Below, piece by piece: positions 47,974-56,873 of a DNA stretch of 64,000 bases. Source of the DNA: Pseudomonas faucium. Its GTDB lineage: Bacteria > Pseudomonadota > Gammaproteobacteria > Pseudomonadales > Pseudomonadaceae. The position numbers and the translations under genes are program-made. The notes below the pieces were generated by a model that saw only the letters and a program-made list of their open reading frames with translations, was not told the origin of the DNA and ran no database searches. The stretch covers positions 248,001 through 312,000 of the forward strand of contig NZ_BQIP01000002.1 in assembly GCF_021602585.1 (NCBI RefSeq), in the 5' to 3' direction. Each line of letters opens with the position of its first letter. Positions within the stretch are counted from its first letter, which is position 1.

Positions 47974-48713
47974 CCGAGCGCACGTCCCTCTCCGTACTGA
48001 TACCGGCCAAGAACGAAGCGGCGAACTTGCCAGGGCTGCTCCTGGAAGTGCGCGCCGCGCTGCAGGGCGAGCAGTACGAAATCATCGTGGTCGACGACGG
48101 CAGCAGCGACGGCACGTTGCAGCTGCTGGGCGAGCTCAAGCGCAACCAGGTCCCCGAACTGCGGGTGCTGCGCCATGAGCGCTCGCTCGGCCAGAGCACC
48201 TCGATCTACCACGCCGCCAAGCTTGCCAGCGGCACCTGGCTGGCCACCCTGGATGGCGACGGGCAGAACGACCCGGCAGACATCCCCGGCATGCTGGCGC
48301 TGGCCCGTGCCCCGCAACACGGCGAGGGCCGGCTGCAGCTGATTGCCGGGCACCGGGTCAACCGCCAGGACAGCGCCAGCAAGCGCTGGGCCTCGCGCCT
48401 GGCCAACGGCCTGCGCCGGCGCCTGCTCAAGGACGCCACGCCAGACACCGGCTGCGGGCTCAAGCTGATCAACCGCGAGGCGTTTCTCGCCCTGCCCTAC
48501 TTCGACCACATGCACCGCTACATCCCGGCCCTGATCCAGCGCCACAACGGGCGCATGCTGGTGCATCCGGTCAATCACCGGCACCGCCAGGCAGGTGTGT
48601 CCAAGTACGGCAACCTGGACCGCGCGCTGGTCGGCATCGTCGACCTGTTCGGCGTGTGGTGGCTGATTCGCAGGACACGCTTGCAGGCGATGGTCGAAGA
48701 GGTCCAGCCATGA
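47970..48713 (+). CDS. Family 2 glycosyltransferase (DPM1/ArnC-like)
   Basis: This 247-residue GT-A enzyme shows LIPAKNEAANLPGLL, VVDDGSSDGTL and DGDGQNDPADIP (a DxDxQ motif as in dolichyl-phosphate mannose synthases). It lacks the C-terminal membrane helices of ArnC and probably works at the inner face of the inner membrane, transferring a sugar to undecaprenyl phosphate. Its ATG overlaps the epimerase stop and its stop overlaps the next start, so expression is tightly coupled. Acceptor and donor are inferred from context. Confidence 0.85.
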   Translation: MTERTSLSVLIPAKNEAANLPGLLLEVRAALQGEQYEIIVVDDGSSDGTLQLLGELKRNQVPELRVLRHERSLGQSTSIYHAAKLASGTWLATLDGDGQNDPADIPGMLALARAPQHGEGRLQLIAGHRVNRQDSASKRWASRLANGLRRRLLKDATPDTGCGLKLINREAFLALPYFDHMHRYIPALIQRHNGRMLVHPVNHRHRQAGVSKYGNLDRALVGIVDLFGVWWLIRRTRLQAMVEEVQP

Positions 48714-48994
48714 AGCTGCAAAGTGAAACCTTGTGGCTGGTGCTCGGCTTCGTCGGGCAGGCGGTGTTCACCGGCCGTTTCGTCCTGCAATGGCTGTACA
48801 GCGAATACAAGAAGCGCAGCGTGATCCCCGTGGGGTTCTGGTACCTGAGCATGCTCGGCAGCGCCTTGCTGCTGCTCTATGCGATCTACCGCCAGGACCC
48901 GGTGTTCATCGCCGGGCAGTCCTTCGGGCTGTTGGTGTACCTGCGAAATCTGCAGTTGATCAATCAACAGGCCAAGCCGCTCAAGGAAGAATGA
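48710..48994 (+). CDS. Small LAB_N-domain membrane protein
   Basis: This 94-residue protein has three hydrophobic helices and matches the lipid-A-disaccharide-synthase N-terminal domain (LAB_N): LWLVLGFVGQAVFTGRFVLQWLYSEYKKRSVIPVGFWYLSM. Despite the name it has no synthase domain. Stand-alone LAB_N proteins occur beside polyprenyl-phosphate sugar synthases and may help that step or the flipping of the carrier lipid. ATGA overlap with the glycosyltransferase gene. Family call is firm, role inferred. Confidence 0.82.
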   Translation: MKLQSETLWLVLGFVGQAVFTGRFVLQWLYSEYKKRSVIPVGFWYLSMLGSALLLLYAIYRQDPVFIAGQSFGLLVYLRNLQLINQQAKPLKEE

Positions 48995-48998
48995 CACC

Positions 48999-50522
48999 GT
49001 GCGCGCATTTCTATCTCCACGCCTTGAAGGGTCGTTGCTGGTCGTGCTGGCCCTGGTGCTGGTCGGTGCCGGGCTCGGCCTGCGCCTGCCGCAGAACGTC
49101 GACGAGGAACGCTTCCTCGGCGTGGCCCTGGAAATGCTGCAGAGCGGCAGCTGGCTGGTACCGCACCGGGCCGCGGAAATCTACGGCGACAAACCGCCGC
49201 TGTTCATGTGGACCGTGGCGTTCTTCACCTGGCTGACCGGCAGCCCCAACGTCGCCCTGTACCTGCCCGGCCTGATGTCGGCCGGCACCGCCACCGCCGT
49301 GCTCTACGACCTCGGCCGGCGCCTGTGGAACCGGCGCACCGGGCGCAACGCGGCGCTGCTGTTCCTGGCCACCTACCAGACCTACAGCATCCTGCGCACC
49401 GGCCAGATCGACAGCTTCCTGTGCCTGTGGGTGGCGCTGGGCTTCTACGGGCTGGTCAGGCACCTGCTGCTCGGCCCGGCCTGGGGCTGGTTCTATGCCG
49501 GCTGCGCGGCCATGGGCCTTGGCATCATCAGCAAAGGCGTGGGCTTCGTGCCGGCGCTGATGCTCATCCCTTACGCCTACGCGGTGCGCAAAGGCTGGCG
49601 CGGGGTGGTGGCGATGCCGGGGCAGGCGGGCCGCTGGGCGCTGGGGCTGCTGGTGCTACTGGCCGCGTGCTGCGTGTGGCTGGCGCCGATGGTGATTGCC
49701 GTGATGCGTGACGGCAACCCGGAAGGCATGGCGTACCTGCGCGAAATCCTCCTGCACCAGACCGCCAACCGCTACGCCAATGCCTGGGACCACCGCGAAC
49801 CCTTCTGGTACTTCTTCGTGCATGTCATCCCCAAGTACTGGCTGCCGCTGGTGCTGGCCCTGCCCTGGCTGATCCCGGCCTGGCGCCGGCAGTTGCTCAA
49901 GCACGATGGCCGCACCCTGGTGCTGCTCGGCTGGGTCGTGCTGGTGGTGCTGTTCTTCTGCCTCTCGACCGGCAAGCGCAAGCTGTACATCTACCCCGCC
50001 CTGCCGGGCCTGGTGCTGGTCAGCGCGCCGCTGCTGCCCTGGCTGCTCAAGCGCTGGTTCGTGCATCGGCCGCTGGCGCGGCGCGTGTTCACCGGCGTGG
50101 CCGTGCTGTGGTTCGGCCTGTGGTTCGTGCGCGGCTTCATCGAACCGCTCAAGGACGGCATGAACCCCCACGAACGGGTGATGGCCCAGGCCGCCGAGCT
50201 CACCCACGGCGCCGACCTGGTGCTGGTCAACTGGCGTGAAGGCCATTGGCTGTATGCGCGCCAGCCGCTGGTGCACTTCGGCTTCATCCGCCACTCTTCG
50301 GTGGAACAGGCCGCCGGCTGGCTGCAGCAGTATCCGGCTGCCTACGCCCTGGTACCAGAGCCGCAACTGGCGCGCTGCTTCAACCCCGACAAGGCCCACC
50401 CCCTGGGGGCAACATCGCGTGCCGACTGGTACGTGGTCGGCGCCGATGCCGACAATGGCCGCTGCCGCGCTGCGCTGCCTACAAGCGTCTACCGCTTCGC
50501 CTGGAATCGCGCCGAGCGTTGA
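48999..50522 (+). CDS. Family 39 glycosyltransferase (ArnT-like)
   Basis: This 507-residue membrane protein has about ten to twelve helices. Near the N-terminus, NVDEERFLGVALEMLQSGSWLVPH and IYGDKPPLFMW (about residues 24-64) match the ArnT/PMT first periplasmic loop with its catalytic Asp-Glu. ArnT transfers a sugar from undecaprenyl phosphate to lipid A at the periplasmic face. Start codon GTG, 4 bases after the LAB_N stop. Together with the three genes before it this likely decorates lipid A or another glycan; the sugar could be galacturonate. Confidence 0.86.
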   Translation: MRAFLSPRLEGSLLVVLALVLVGAGLGLRLPQNVDEERFLGVALEMLQSGSWLVPHRAAEIYGDKPPLFMWTVAFFTWLTGSPNVALYLPGLMSAGTATAVLYDLGRRLWNRRTGRNAALLFLATYQTYSILRTGQIDSFLCLWVALGFYGLVRHLLLGPAWGWFYAGCAAMGLGIISKGVGFVPALMLIPYAYAVRKGWRGVVAMPGQAGRWALGLLVLLAACCVWLAPMVIAVMRDGNPEGMAYLREILLHQTANRYANAWDHREPFWYFFVHVIPKYWLPLVLALPWLIPAWRRQLLKHDGRTLVLLGWVVLVVLFFCLSTGKRKLYIYPALPGLVLVSAPLLPWLLKRWFVHRPLARRVFTGVAVLWFGLWFVRGFIEPLKDGMNPHERVMAQAAELTHGADLVLVNWREGHWLYARQPLVHFGFIRHSSVEQAAGWLQQYPAAYALVPEPQLARCFNPDKAHPLGATSRADWYVVGADADNGRCRAALPTSVYRFAWNRAER

Positions 50523-50534
50523 GGCGCCCGGCCG

Positions 50535-51083
50535 TCAGTCAGCGCCAGCCAGCCTGACCCGCCACATGCCGTAATGGCCGAGGTGCAGCTGCGAAAGCGG
50601 TTGCACGTCGATGCGATGGAACGCCGCCAAGGGGCACTGCAGCACATGCATCATCGCCGCGCGGATGATCATCGGGTGGGTCACGGCAACCCAGTGGCCG
50701 GGCGTGGTGAAGCCCTCCAGCCAGCGCGCCACGCGTTGGCAGACATCGGCGATCGACTCGCCGCCATGGGGCGCCGAGTGCGGGTCGCTCAACCACGCCT
50801 GCAACAGCGCCGGCTCATCACGCTGCAACGCCTTCAACGACACGCCCTTCCACCAGCCGAAATCGCAGTCGCGCAGCGCCGGCTCGACGCTGGCCCGCAG
50901 CCCCAGCCACTGCGCCGTCTGCGTGGTGCGCAGCTCGGGGCCGGCCAGGCCGGTGGCGCCATCAGGCAGCAGCACGGGCTGAGCCGAGGTGGCCAGGGTT
51001 TCATCGGCATCGCCATGAAAGCGGCCCAGGCGCTGCGCCTCGGTCGCTGCGTGGCTGATCAGGGTGAGATGGACGGCCTTCAT
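50535..51083 (-). CDS. Histidine-phosphatase-fold protein with altered RHG motif
   Basis: This 182-residue protein has the phosphoglycerate-mutase-like fold: ELRTTQTAQWLG, DCDFGWWKG, and HPMIIRAAMMH near the end match the usual motifs. But the N-terminal RHG signature reads SHA (Ser10-His11-Ala12). The nucleophile histidine is kept while the phosphate-binding Arg and the Gly are lost, so activity may be reduced or absent. It converges with the ArnT-like gene (12 bases apart) and follows a terminator. An effect on cobalamin precursors (CobC) is possible but unsupported here. Confidence 0.8.
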   Translation of the reverse strand: MKAVHLTLISHAATEAQRLGRFHGDADETLATSAQPVLLPDGATGLAGPELRTTQTAQWLGLRASVEPALRDCDFGWWKGVSLKALQRDEPALLQAWLSDPHSAPHGGESIADVCQRVARWLEGFTTPGHWVAVTHPMIIRAAMMHVLQCPLAAFHRIDVQPLSQLHLGHYGMWRVRLAGAD

Positions 51084-51116
51084 GCAAACGCACCTTCGCG
51101 CGGGCAAACGTAAATG

Positions 51117-51140
51117 AAAACGCCCCGAGTGTTCGGGGCG
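51117..51140 (-). terminator. Terminator after the serine hydrolase gene
   Basis: CGCCCCGA and TCGGGGCG arms with a four-base loop are followed on the minus strand by TTTT, 38 bases past the hydrolase stop. Confidence 0.88.
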
Positions 51141-51178
51141 CGGTCGTGGCCAGCTGGCCTATCGGTACAGCAAGGCCG

Positions 51179-52489
51179 TTACTTCAGCGCACCTGCCACT
51201 GCGTTGAAGAATACTGCTTGCTCGTCATACAAAGCGCTAGGCGTCTCGGCGTTTTTCCACGTCGACCATTGCACCATCACCAGGTGTTCGGCCGGGTTTA
51301 TCGCGATGGTCTGCCCGTAGATGCCCAGGGCCCAGAAGGTCTGGTCGCTGTCGGCGGTGTGCTTGGGTTCGAGGTTGGCATCCGGGGCTGGCGCGTTGTA
51401 CCACCACTGGTAGCCATACTGGCCCTTGGGCGCGGCAGCGGTGACCGAGCCTTTGGCCTGGGTCCAGTGGGTGGAGCGGGCGATCCAGTCATCGGGCAGC
51501 AGTTTCTCTCCACCGGGCAGCTGGCCGCCGCTCAGCACGAACTGGCCAAACCGGCCCCAGTCGCGCAGGGTGGCGTTGAAGCCGTGGCCCCCCATGTCGA
51601 CCTTGCCGGGTACCAGCGCGTGCCAGACACCGTCCTGCTGCATGCCATAGCGGCTCCAGACCTTGTCCTGCAGGTTCTGGGCAATGGTCTTGCCGGTGGC
51701 ATTCTCCAGCACCCGGCCTACCAGCCAGGCGCCGCCAGTGTTGTAGGACCACACCTCGCCAGGCTTCACGCCCGGCTTGCGTTTGACCGACTTCACCAGG
51801 TTCAGCACGCATGCATAGGGGTCGGGCTTGGCCTCGCACTGGGTCATGTGCGAGAAGTCGGAATCCTTCGAGGCATAGTTCTCGTCCCAGACCACCCCCG
51901 AGGTGTGCTGCATCAGTTGGTGCAGGGTCACGTCCTGCCAGGCGCTGCCTTCGAGTTCGGGGATGTACTGGGTGATCTTGTCGTCCACCGAGTGGATCTT
52001 GCCTTCCTTGATCGCGATGCCCACCAGCACGCTGACGACGGATTTGGCCACCGAGCGGGAAGTCCAGAGGGTTTGGGGCGTGTTGCCTTTGGCGTAGTGC
52101 TCGTAGGCAACTTTGCCGTCCTTGAGCACCAGCAGGCCGGTGACGCTCTGGTTGCGCAGGTAGTCGTCCAGGCCCTGGGGCTTGCCATCGACCGAATAGT
52201 GCACCTCGCTCAGCTTGTGCGTGGCGTCGGGCAAGGGGTACGGGGTAGCGCCGCGGGTGCTGAAGACATCACCCCCGTAGAGCCGGTAGGTGTTGCGAAA
52301 GCCCACCACGCGGGTGTCCTGGTCCCAGTTCAGCATGTCCTTGGCAGGCGGCAGGGTCTTGTCGAACGGCTGCGGGCAGGTGGTGAGCCCCGGTACCCCG
52401 CAAGGCCCCTTGGCATCCTGGGCGTATGCCGCGCCGGACATGGCAGCGAGTACGGAAAGCACGGTGAACGTTTTCTTCATGGCCTGCAT
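51179..52489 (-). CDS. Exported serine hydrolase, beta-lactamase/esterase class C fold
   Basis: This protein of about 436 residues has a signal peptide (about 1-23). The class C penicillin-binding-like domain shows Ser146-x-x-Lys149 in SRSVAKS, the SYNTGG (Tyr-x-Asn) motif and HTSGVVW. Such enzymes include esterases, D-aminopeptidases and 6-aminohexanoate-dimer hydrolases; the sequence does resemble NylB-type hydrolases but the substrate is not clear. I start at MQAMKK, which has AGGA seven bases upstream. It is divergent from a LysR gene, which probably controls it. Confidence 0.83.
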   Translation of the reverse strand: MQAMKKTFTVLSVLAAMSGAAYAQDAKGPCGVPGLTTCPQPFDKTLPPAKDMLNWDQDTRVVGFRNTYRLYGGDVFSTRGATPYPLPDATHKLSEVHYSVDGKPQGLDDYLRNQSVTGLLVLKDGKVAYEHYAKGNTPQTLWTSRSVAKSVVSVLVGIAIKEGKIHSVDDKITQYIPELEGSAWQDVTLHQLMQHTSGVVWDENYASKDSDFSHMTQCEAKPDPYACVLNLVKSVKRKPGVKPGEVWSYNTGGAWLVGRVLENATGKTIAQNLQDKVWSRYGMQQDGVWHALVPGKVDMGGHGFNATLRDWGRFGQFVLSGGQLPGGEKLLPDDWIARSTHWTQAKGSVTAAAPKGQYGYQWWYNAPAPDANLEPKHTADSDQTFWALGIYGQTIAINPAEHLVMVQWSTWKNAETPSALYDEQAVFFNAVAGALK

Positions 52490-52607
52490 CAGCTGATCCT
52501 CGGATGGCACGCGATTGCGTCCAGCCAAGTGTCTGCATCTTGTACGCGCCGCGAAAGCACAATAAATTTGCCGTGACTATAAGAAAAACTAACAGCACCG
52601 AGCGCCC

Positions 52608-53489
52608 ATGACCACAGAACGGCTCCCCCCGCTGAACGCAGTCCGTGCCTTCGAGGCCGCCGCCCGCCTGGGTACCTACGTCGCTGCGGCCCAGGCCCTG
52701 CACGTGACCCAGCCGGCCATAGGCCGCCACGTGAAAATCCTCGAAGACTGGCTGGGCGTGCGCCTGCTCGATCGCTCCTCCAGAGGGGTGAGCCTGACCC
52801 GGGATGGCGCCTACTACTACCAGTCGGTTTCGCAATCGCTGAGATTGCTGGCCGACGCCGGCATGCACATCAGCCGCCGCAAGCCTGAGCGCTGGTTGCG
52901 CATCTTGTGCGTCCCGGCCTTCGCCTCGCGCTGGCTGACGCCCCGTATCGACGAGCTGCGCACACTGCGCCCGGAACTGAAGATTGCCATCGAGCCCAAC
53001 GCGACGTTCACCAGCGTCGACGCCCGCCACGCGGATTTGGGCATCAGCTATGGCTTCCCGGGGGAGTTTGCCGGGGTCCAGGCGCTGCTGATCCGGCCTG
53101 AGGTGTTTGCCGTCTGCTCACCGCTCTATCGCCAGGGCCTGGCCCAGGACTTGAGCGTGGAGGCGCTCGCCCAGTGCCGCCTGATCCATGTCGACAATGG
53201 CAGTTGGTGGAGCTCCTGGTTCACCGCCAATGGCGTGCGCGTGCGGGTGAAGGCCGATGCCTCGCACGTGAGCAACGACATCGTGCTGAAACTGGCGGAA
53301 GAAGGTCAGGGCATTGCGCTGGCAACCGAGGTGCTGGTCAGCCGGCAGCTTGCCGAAGGCACGCTGGTGCGCTGCACGCGCCACAGTACGCCCCTGGAAA
53401 GCTACCAGGTGCTTTCCCCCACCCCGATGCTCAGCGACGATGCGATCTGGTTCATCGATTGGTTGAAGACCAGCTTGGGCATGCGCTGA
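52608..53489 (+). CDS. LysR-family regulator, GcvA-like
   Basis: This 293-residue LysR protein has an N-terminal helix-turn-helix (LPPLNAVRAFEAAARLGTYVAAAQALHVTQPAIGRHV, about 6-42) of the GcvA/AmpR subgroup and a substrate-binding domain (about 92-290). It is divergent from the serine hydrolase gene across 118 bases, an AmpR-like arrangement, and converges on the MetE-like gene (13 bases between stops). No effector can be named. Confidence 0.83.
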   Translation: MTTERLPPLNAVRAFEAAARLGTYVAAAQALHVTQPAIGRHVKILEDWLGVRLLDRSSRGVSLTRDGAYYYQSVSQSLRLLADAGMHISRRKPERWLRILCVPAFASRWLTPRIDELRTLRPELKIAIEPNATFTSVDARHADLGISYGFPGEFAGVQALLIRPEVFAVCSPLYRQGLAQDLSVEALAQCRLIHVDNGSWWSSWFTANGVRVRVKADASHVSNDIVLKLAEEGQGIALATEVLVSRQLAEGTLVRCTRHSTPLESYQVLSPTPMLSDDAIWFIDWLKTSLGMR

Positions 53490-53502
53490 GCGAGCCACTC
53501 AA

Positions 53503-54615
53503 TCAGGCGGCGGCGCGCACTGCCGCGGTGGCGTTGGCGGCCTTGGCCAGCTCGGCCACGGCCTGGCACGTTTGCACCGCAAAGCTCAGCCAGCCTTTCG
53601 CCGCCGCCTGCTCGGCCGGGCTGTAGAGCAGCGCGCAAGACGGCGCGACCCACAGGCGATCGCCCAGGCGTTCGGCAGCATCCTGCAGCAGGTCCACGGC
53701 GCGCTCGGGGGCACAGGCCTTGACGCTGTCGCCATCGACCAGCCCCAGCGACAGGACCTTGTAGGCCGGCAAGCGATCGAGAATGGCCGGGTAGCGGTCC
53801 GGGGCGCGTACCAGGTCGATGTGCAGGCCATCGACAGGCAAGTTGGCCGCCAGGCCGAGGTTATCTTCCAGGCCACCGAAGTAGGTGGCGATGAGTTTCT
53901 TCAGCGGCGCCCGCTGCAGGATGTTGTACACACGCTCGTAGGCGTTTTTCCATGCTTGCGGCAGGTCCAGCACCAGGATCGGCTCGTCGATCTGTACCCA
54001 CTCCACGCCTTGCGCGGCCAGGCGGTTGAAGATTTCGTCGTACAGCGGCAGCAGGCGCTCGACCAGCTCCAGCTTGTCGAAGTCGGCGCCCTTGGTCTTG
54101 CCGAGCCACAGGTAGGTCAGCGGGCCGATCACCACAGGCTTGACCGCGTGGCCCTGGGCCTTGGCTTCATCGACCTCTTCGAACAGCTGCTCCCAGCTCA
54201 GGGCAAATTGCTGGTCGGCGGTGAATTCAGGTACCAGGTAATGGTGGCTGCTGTCGAACCACTGGGAAATGCCCGGCGCATGGTCAGCGCCAGCGCAGTT
54301 ATCCACAGCCTCCCGAGCCATGCCGAACAAGGTTTTCAGGGTTGGCTTGGCACCTTCGTGGGCGCGCAGGTGCGCGGGGATCACGCCGAAGGTCAGCGAA
54401 TGGGTGAGCATCTGGTCGTACCAGGCGAAGTCGCCCACTGGCAGCAACTCGATGCCGGCATCCTTCTGCGCTTGCCAATGGGTGGCACGCAGCTCACGGC
54501 CGATCGCATGCAGCCCCGCCTCGCTCAGCTCGCCCTTGCAGAATGCCTCCTGGGCTATTTTCAGCTCGCGGTCACGGCCGATGCGCGGGAAACCGAGGGT
54601 GTGTGCCAGTGCCAT
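53503..54615 (-). CDS. Stand-alone MetE N-terminal domain protein
   Basis: This 370-residue protein matches only the N-terminal barrel (Met_synt_1) of cobalamin-independent methionine synthase: HTLGFPRIGRDRELK, LLPVGDFAWYDQML, WFDSSHHYLVPEF, PVVIGPLTYLWLGK, WVQIDEPILVLDLP and WVAPSCALLYSP. The C-terminal catalytic barrel with the zinc ligands and homocysteine site is absent, and nothing downstream encodes it; the stop is 13 bases from the next gene. It is therefore unlikely to be a methionine synthase on its own. The end falls at the interdomain linker, with no sign of a frameshift. Function unknown. Confidence 0.85.
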   Translation of the reverse strand: MALAHTLGFPRIGRDRELKIAQEAFCKGELSEAGLHAIGRELRATHWQAQKDAGIELLPVGDFAWYDQMLTHSLTFGVIPAHLRAHEGAKPTLKTLFGMAREAVDNCAGADHAPGISQWFDSSHHYLVPEFTADQQFALSWEQLFEEVDEAKAQGHAVKPVVIGPLTYLWLGKTKGADFDKLELVERLLPLYDEIFNRLAAQGVEWVQIDEPILVLDLPQAWKNAYERVYNILQRAPLKKLIATYFGGLEDNLGLAANLPVDGLHIDLVRAPDRYPAILDRLPAYKVLSLGLVDGDSVKACAPERAVDLLQDAAERLGDRLWVAPSCALLYSPAEQAAAKGWLSFAVQTCQAVAELAKAANATAAVRAAA

Positions 54616-54715
54616 GGTGCCTTGTCCCTTGAACGATAAATTCGATGAAGGGAATTGTCGGGATGCGGGCGCGCTGAGACAAACTCATTATTTTGAAGAG
54701 CAACTGTAGTTTTGC

Positions 54716-55636
54716 TCATGATGAGGCTGCCCTGCCCTCGTCCATGGCGGCAAGGTGCGCGGCAAGGAACTCGACGCAGGTGCGCACCTTGGCCGAACGG
54801 TTCAGGCGATTGGGGTACACCGCCCAGACGTTGGCTTCCTGGTCCCACTGCGGCAGCACCTGCACGAGCCCGCCGGATTGCAATTGCGCACCCACGTCCC
54901 ACAGCGAACGAAGCAGAATCCCACGGCCATCGACGCACCATTCCATCGCCACTTCGCCGTGGTTGGTCGAGAGCGGCCCTGTCACCTTCACGCTTGCGGT
55001 AGTTGCCCCATTTTTCAGGCGCCAGACCCCAAAGGGGTGATCGCGCTCCTTGATCACCAGGCAGTCATGCCGCGCCAGGTCCTCCAGCGTTTTCGGCGTG
55101 CCCCTGCGTGCCAGGTAAGCCGGGGCCGCGCACAGGATGCGGCGGTTGGCGGCAAGCTTCCTGGCGATCAGGTGTGGCGCAATCTCATCGCCGATCCGCA
55201 CATCCAGGTCGAAGCCTTCCGAGGCGATGTCGACGATGCGGTCGAACATCTCGAAGCGCACGCTGAGCCCCGGATGCGCCGCCGTCATCTGCGAGATCAG
55301 CGGGGCGACGACCTTGTGGCCGAAGCCAAAGCTGCTGCAGATGCGCAGCAGCCCGCGAGGTTCGCCCTGGGCCGTGGACACTTCCTGGATCAGCTGGTCG
55401 AGGTCGTCCAGCACACGCAACGCCCAGTGGAACACCCGCTCGCCTTCCTCGGTGATCGACACCCGTCGCGTACTGCGGTGCAGCAACTTGGTGCCCAGCG
55501 ACTCCTCCAGCACCCGAATGCGCTTGCTGACGTAGCCGGCGGAGACGCCGAACTCTTGCGCCACTGCGTTGAAGCTGGTTTTGCGGGCAACGGCAACGAA
55601 TACCCGAAGGTCCTCGTTCAACGGCATATTGTTCAT
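54716..55636 (-). CDS. dmlR: LysR-family regulator, DmlR/TtuA-like
   Basis: This 306-residue LysR protein has a helix-turn-helix (NEDLRVFVAVARKTSFNAVAQEFGVSAGYVSKRIRVLE, about 6-43) and a substrate-binding domain of the CrgA/DmlR subgroup. It is divergent from a tartrate/D-malate dehydrogenase gene (106 bases apart), the same pairing as E. coli dmlR-dmlA and the Agrobacterium ttu genes. DmlR activates dmlA on D- or L-malate. No strong ribosome site is seen; MPLNED three codons later is an alternative start. Confidence 0.82.
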   Translation of the reverse strand: MNNMPLNEDLRVFVAVARKTSFNAVAQEFGVSAGYVSKRIRVLEESLGTKLLHRSTRRVSITEEGERVFHWALRVLDDLDQLIQEVSTAQGEPRGLLRICSSFGFGHKVVAPLISQMTAAHPGLSVRFEMFDRIVDIASEGFDLDVRIGDEIAPHLIARKLAANRRILCAAPAYLARRGTPKTLEDLARHDCLVIKERDHPFGVWRLKNGATTASVKVTGPLSTNHGEVAMEWCVDGRGILLRSLWDVGAQLQSGGLVQVLPQWDQEANVWAVYPNRLNRSAKVRTCVEFLAAHLAAMDEGRAASS

Positions 55637-55742
55637 GATTCGTGAATACTCATTCCCCAGAGGCTCGATTGATCTCTTACAGGAAACACTTAAGCTGAGT
55701 CAAACAGCGTCGCAGCCTTACAAGAATGGGAGTACCCGAGCA

Positions 55743-56807
55743 ATGACAAAGACCCTGAAGATCGCCGCAATCGCCGGTGACGGTATCGGCAAGGAAGTAA
55801 TGCCAGAAGGCCTGAGGGTGCTGGAAGCGGCTGCCCGGCGCTTTGATTTCACCCTTGAATACCACCACTTCGAATGGGCGAGCTGCGACTACTACCTGGC
55901 CCACGGCAAGATGATGCCCGATGACTGGAAACAACAGCTCTCGGGCATGGATGCGATTTTCTTCGGCGCCGTCGGCTGGCCCGACACCGTGCCCGACCAC
56001 ATCTCGCTGTGGGGTTCGCTGCTCAAGTTCCGCCGCGAATTCGACCAGTACATCAACCTGCGCCCGGTCCGGCTTTTCGAAGGCGTGCCGTGCCCGCTGG
56101 CCAATCGCAAGCCCGGTGATATCGACTATTACGTCGTGCGTGAAAACACCGAAGGCGAGTATACCTCGCTGGGCGGGATCATGTACGAAAACACCGACCG
56201 CGAGATCGTCATCCAGGAGTCGGTGTACTCGCGCCACGGCGCCAATCGCCTGCTGAAGTACGCCTTCGACCTCGCGCAAAGCCGCCCTCGCAAGCACGTA
56301 ACGCTGGCGACCAAGAGCAATGGCGTGGCGATCAGCATGCCGTGGTGGGATGCCCGCGCCGATGACGTGGCCAAGGATTACCCGGACATCACCCTGGACA
56401 AGCAGCACATCGACATCCTGGCGGCGCGCTTCGTGCTGCAGCCCGGCCGTTTCGACGTGGTTGCCGCCACCAACCTGTTCGGCGACATCCTCTCCGACCT
56501 GGGCCCTGCCACGACGGGCACCATTGGTATCGCGCCGTCGGCGAACCTCAACCCCGAACGCGCCTTCCCGAGCCTCTTCGAACCCGTGCACGGCTCCGCG
56601 CCAGACATCTACGGGCAGAACATCGCCAACCCGATCGCGATGATCTGGTCGGGCGCGCTGATGCTGGACTTCCTGGGGCAGCGCGAAGCGCACGATGCGA
56701 TTCTGCGGGCGATCGAGCAGGTGCTCAAAAGCGGCCCAAGAACGCGGGACCTGGGCGGTTCTGCATCGACGACGGAAGTGGGCGAGGCGGTTGCCGCGCT
56801 GCTCTGA
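55743..56807 (+). CDS. dmlA: D-malate/tartrate dehydrogenase (decarboxylating)
   Basis: This 354-residue isocitrate/isopropylmalate-dehydrogenase-family enzyme oxidatively decarboxylates D-malate to pyruvate and may also act on tartrates. The family motifs include GDGIGKEVMPEG, RENTEGEYTSLGG, FGDILSDLGPA with metal-binding Asp residues and GSAPDIYGQNIANP. LeuB and tartrate dehydrogenases are similar, but the DmlR neighbour and the carnitine genes favour DmlA. GGGAG lies 12 bases before the ATG; a strong hairpin follows. Confidence 0.88.
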   Translation: MTKTLKIAAIAGDGIGKEVMPEGLRVLEAAARRFDFTLEYHHFEWASCDYYLAHGKMMPDDWKQQLSGMDAIFFGAVGWPDTVPDHISLWGSLLKFRREFDQYINLRPVRLFEGVPCPLANRKPGDIDYYVVRENTEGEYTSLGGIMYENTDREIVIQESVYSRHGANRLLKYAFDLAQSRPRKHVTLATKSNGVAISMPWWDARADDVAKDYPDITLDKQHIDILAARFVLQPGRFDVVAATNLFGDILSDLGPATTGTIGIAPSANLNPERAFPSLFEPVHGSAPDIYGQNIANPIAMIWSGALMLDFLGQREAHDAILRAIEQVLKSGPRTRDLGGSASTTEVGEAVAALL

Positions 56808-56813
56808 TCGTGT

Positions 56814-56838
56814 CAAAGCCCCGCAGCGCGGGGCTTTG
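56814..56838. terminator. Convergent terminator between dmlA and the XRE-PAS gene
   Basis: CAAAGCCCCGC, a three-base loop and GCGGGGCTTTG start six bases past the dmlA stop. The T stretches are short. Confidence 0.75.
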
Positions 56839-56873
56839 CCATGTTTGAGGGGCTGCGTGTGCGGCCCTGTCGG

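Noticed and set aside
53503-54615. A frameshifted full metE gene
   Set aside because: No C-terminal MetE motifs occur in any frame downstream; the neighbouring LysR gene starts its end 13 bases away.
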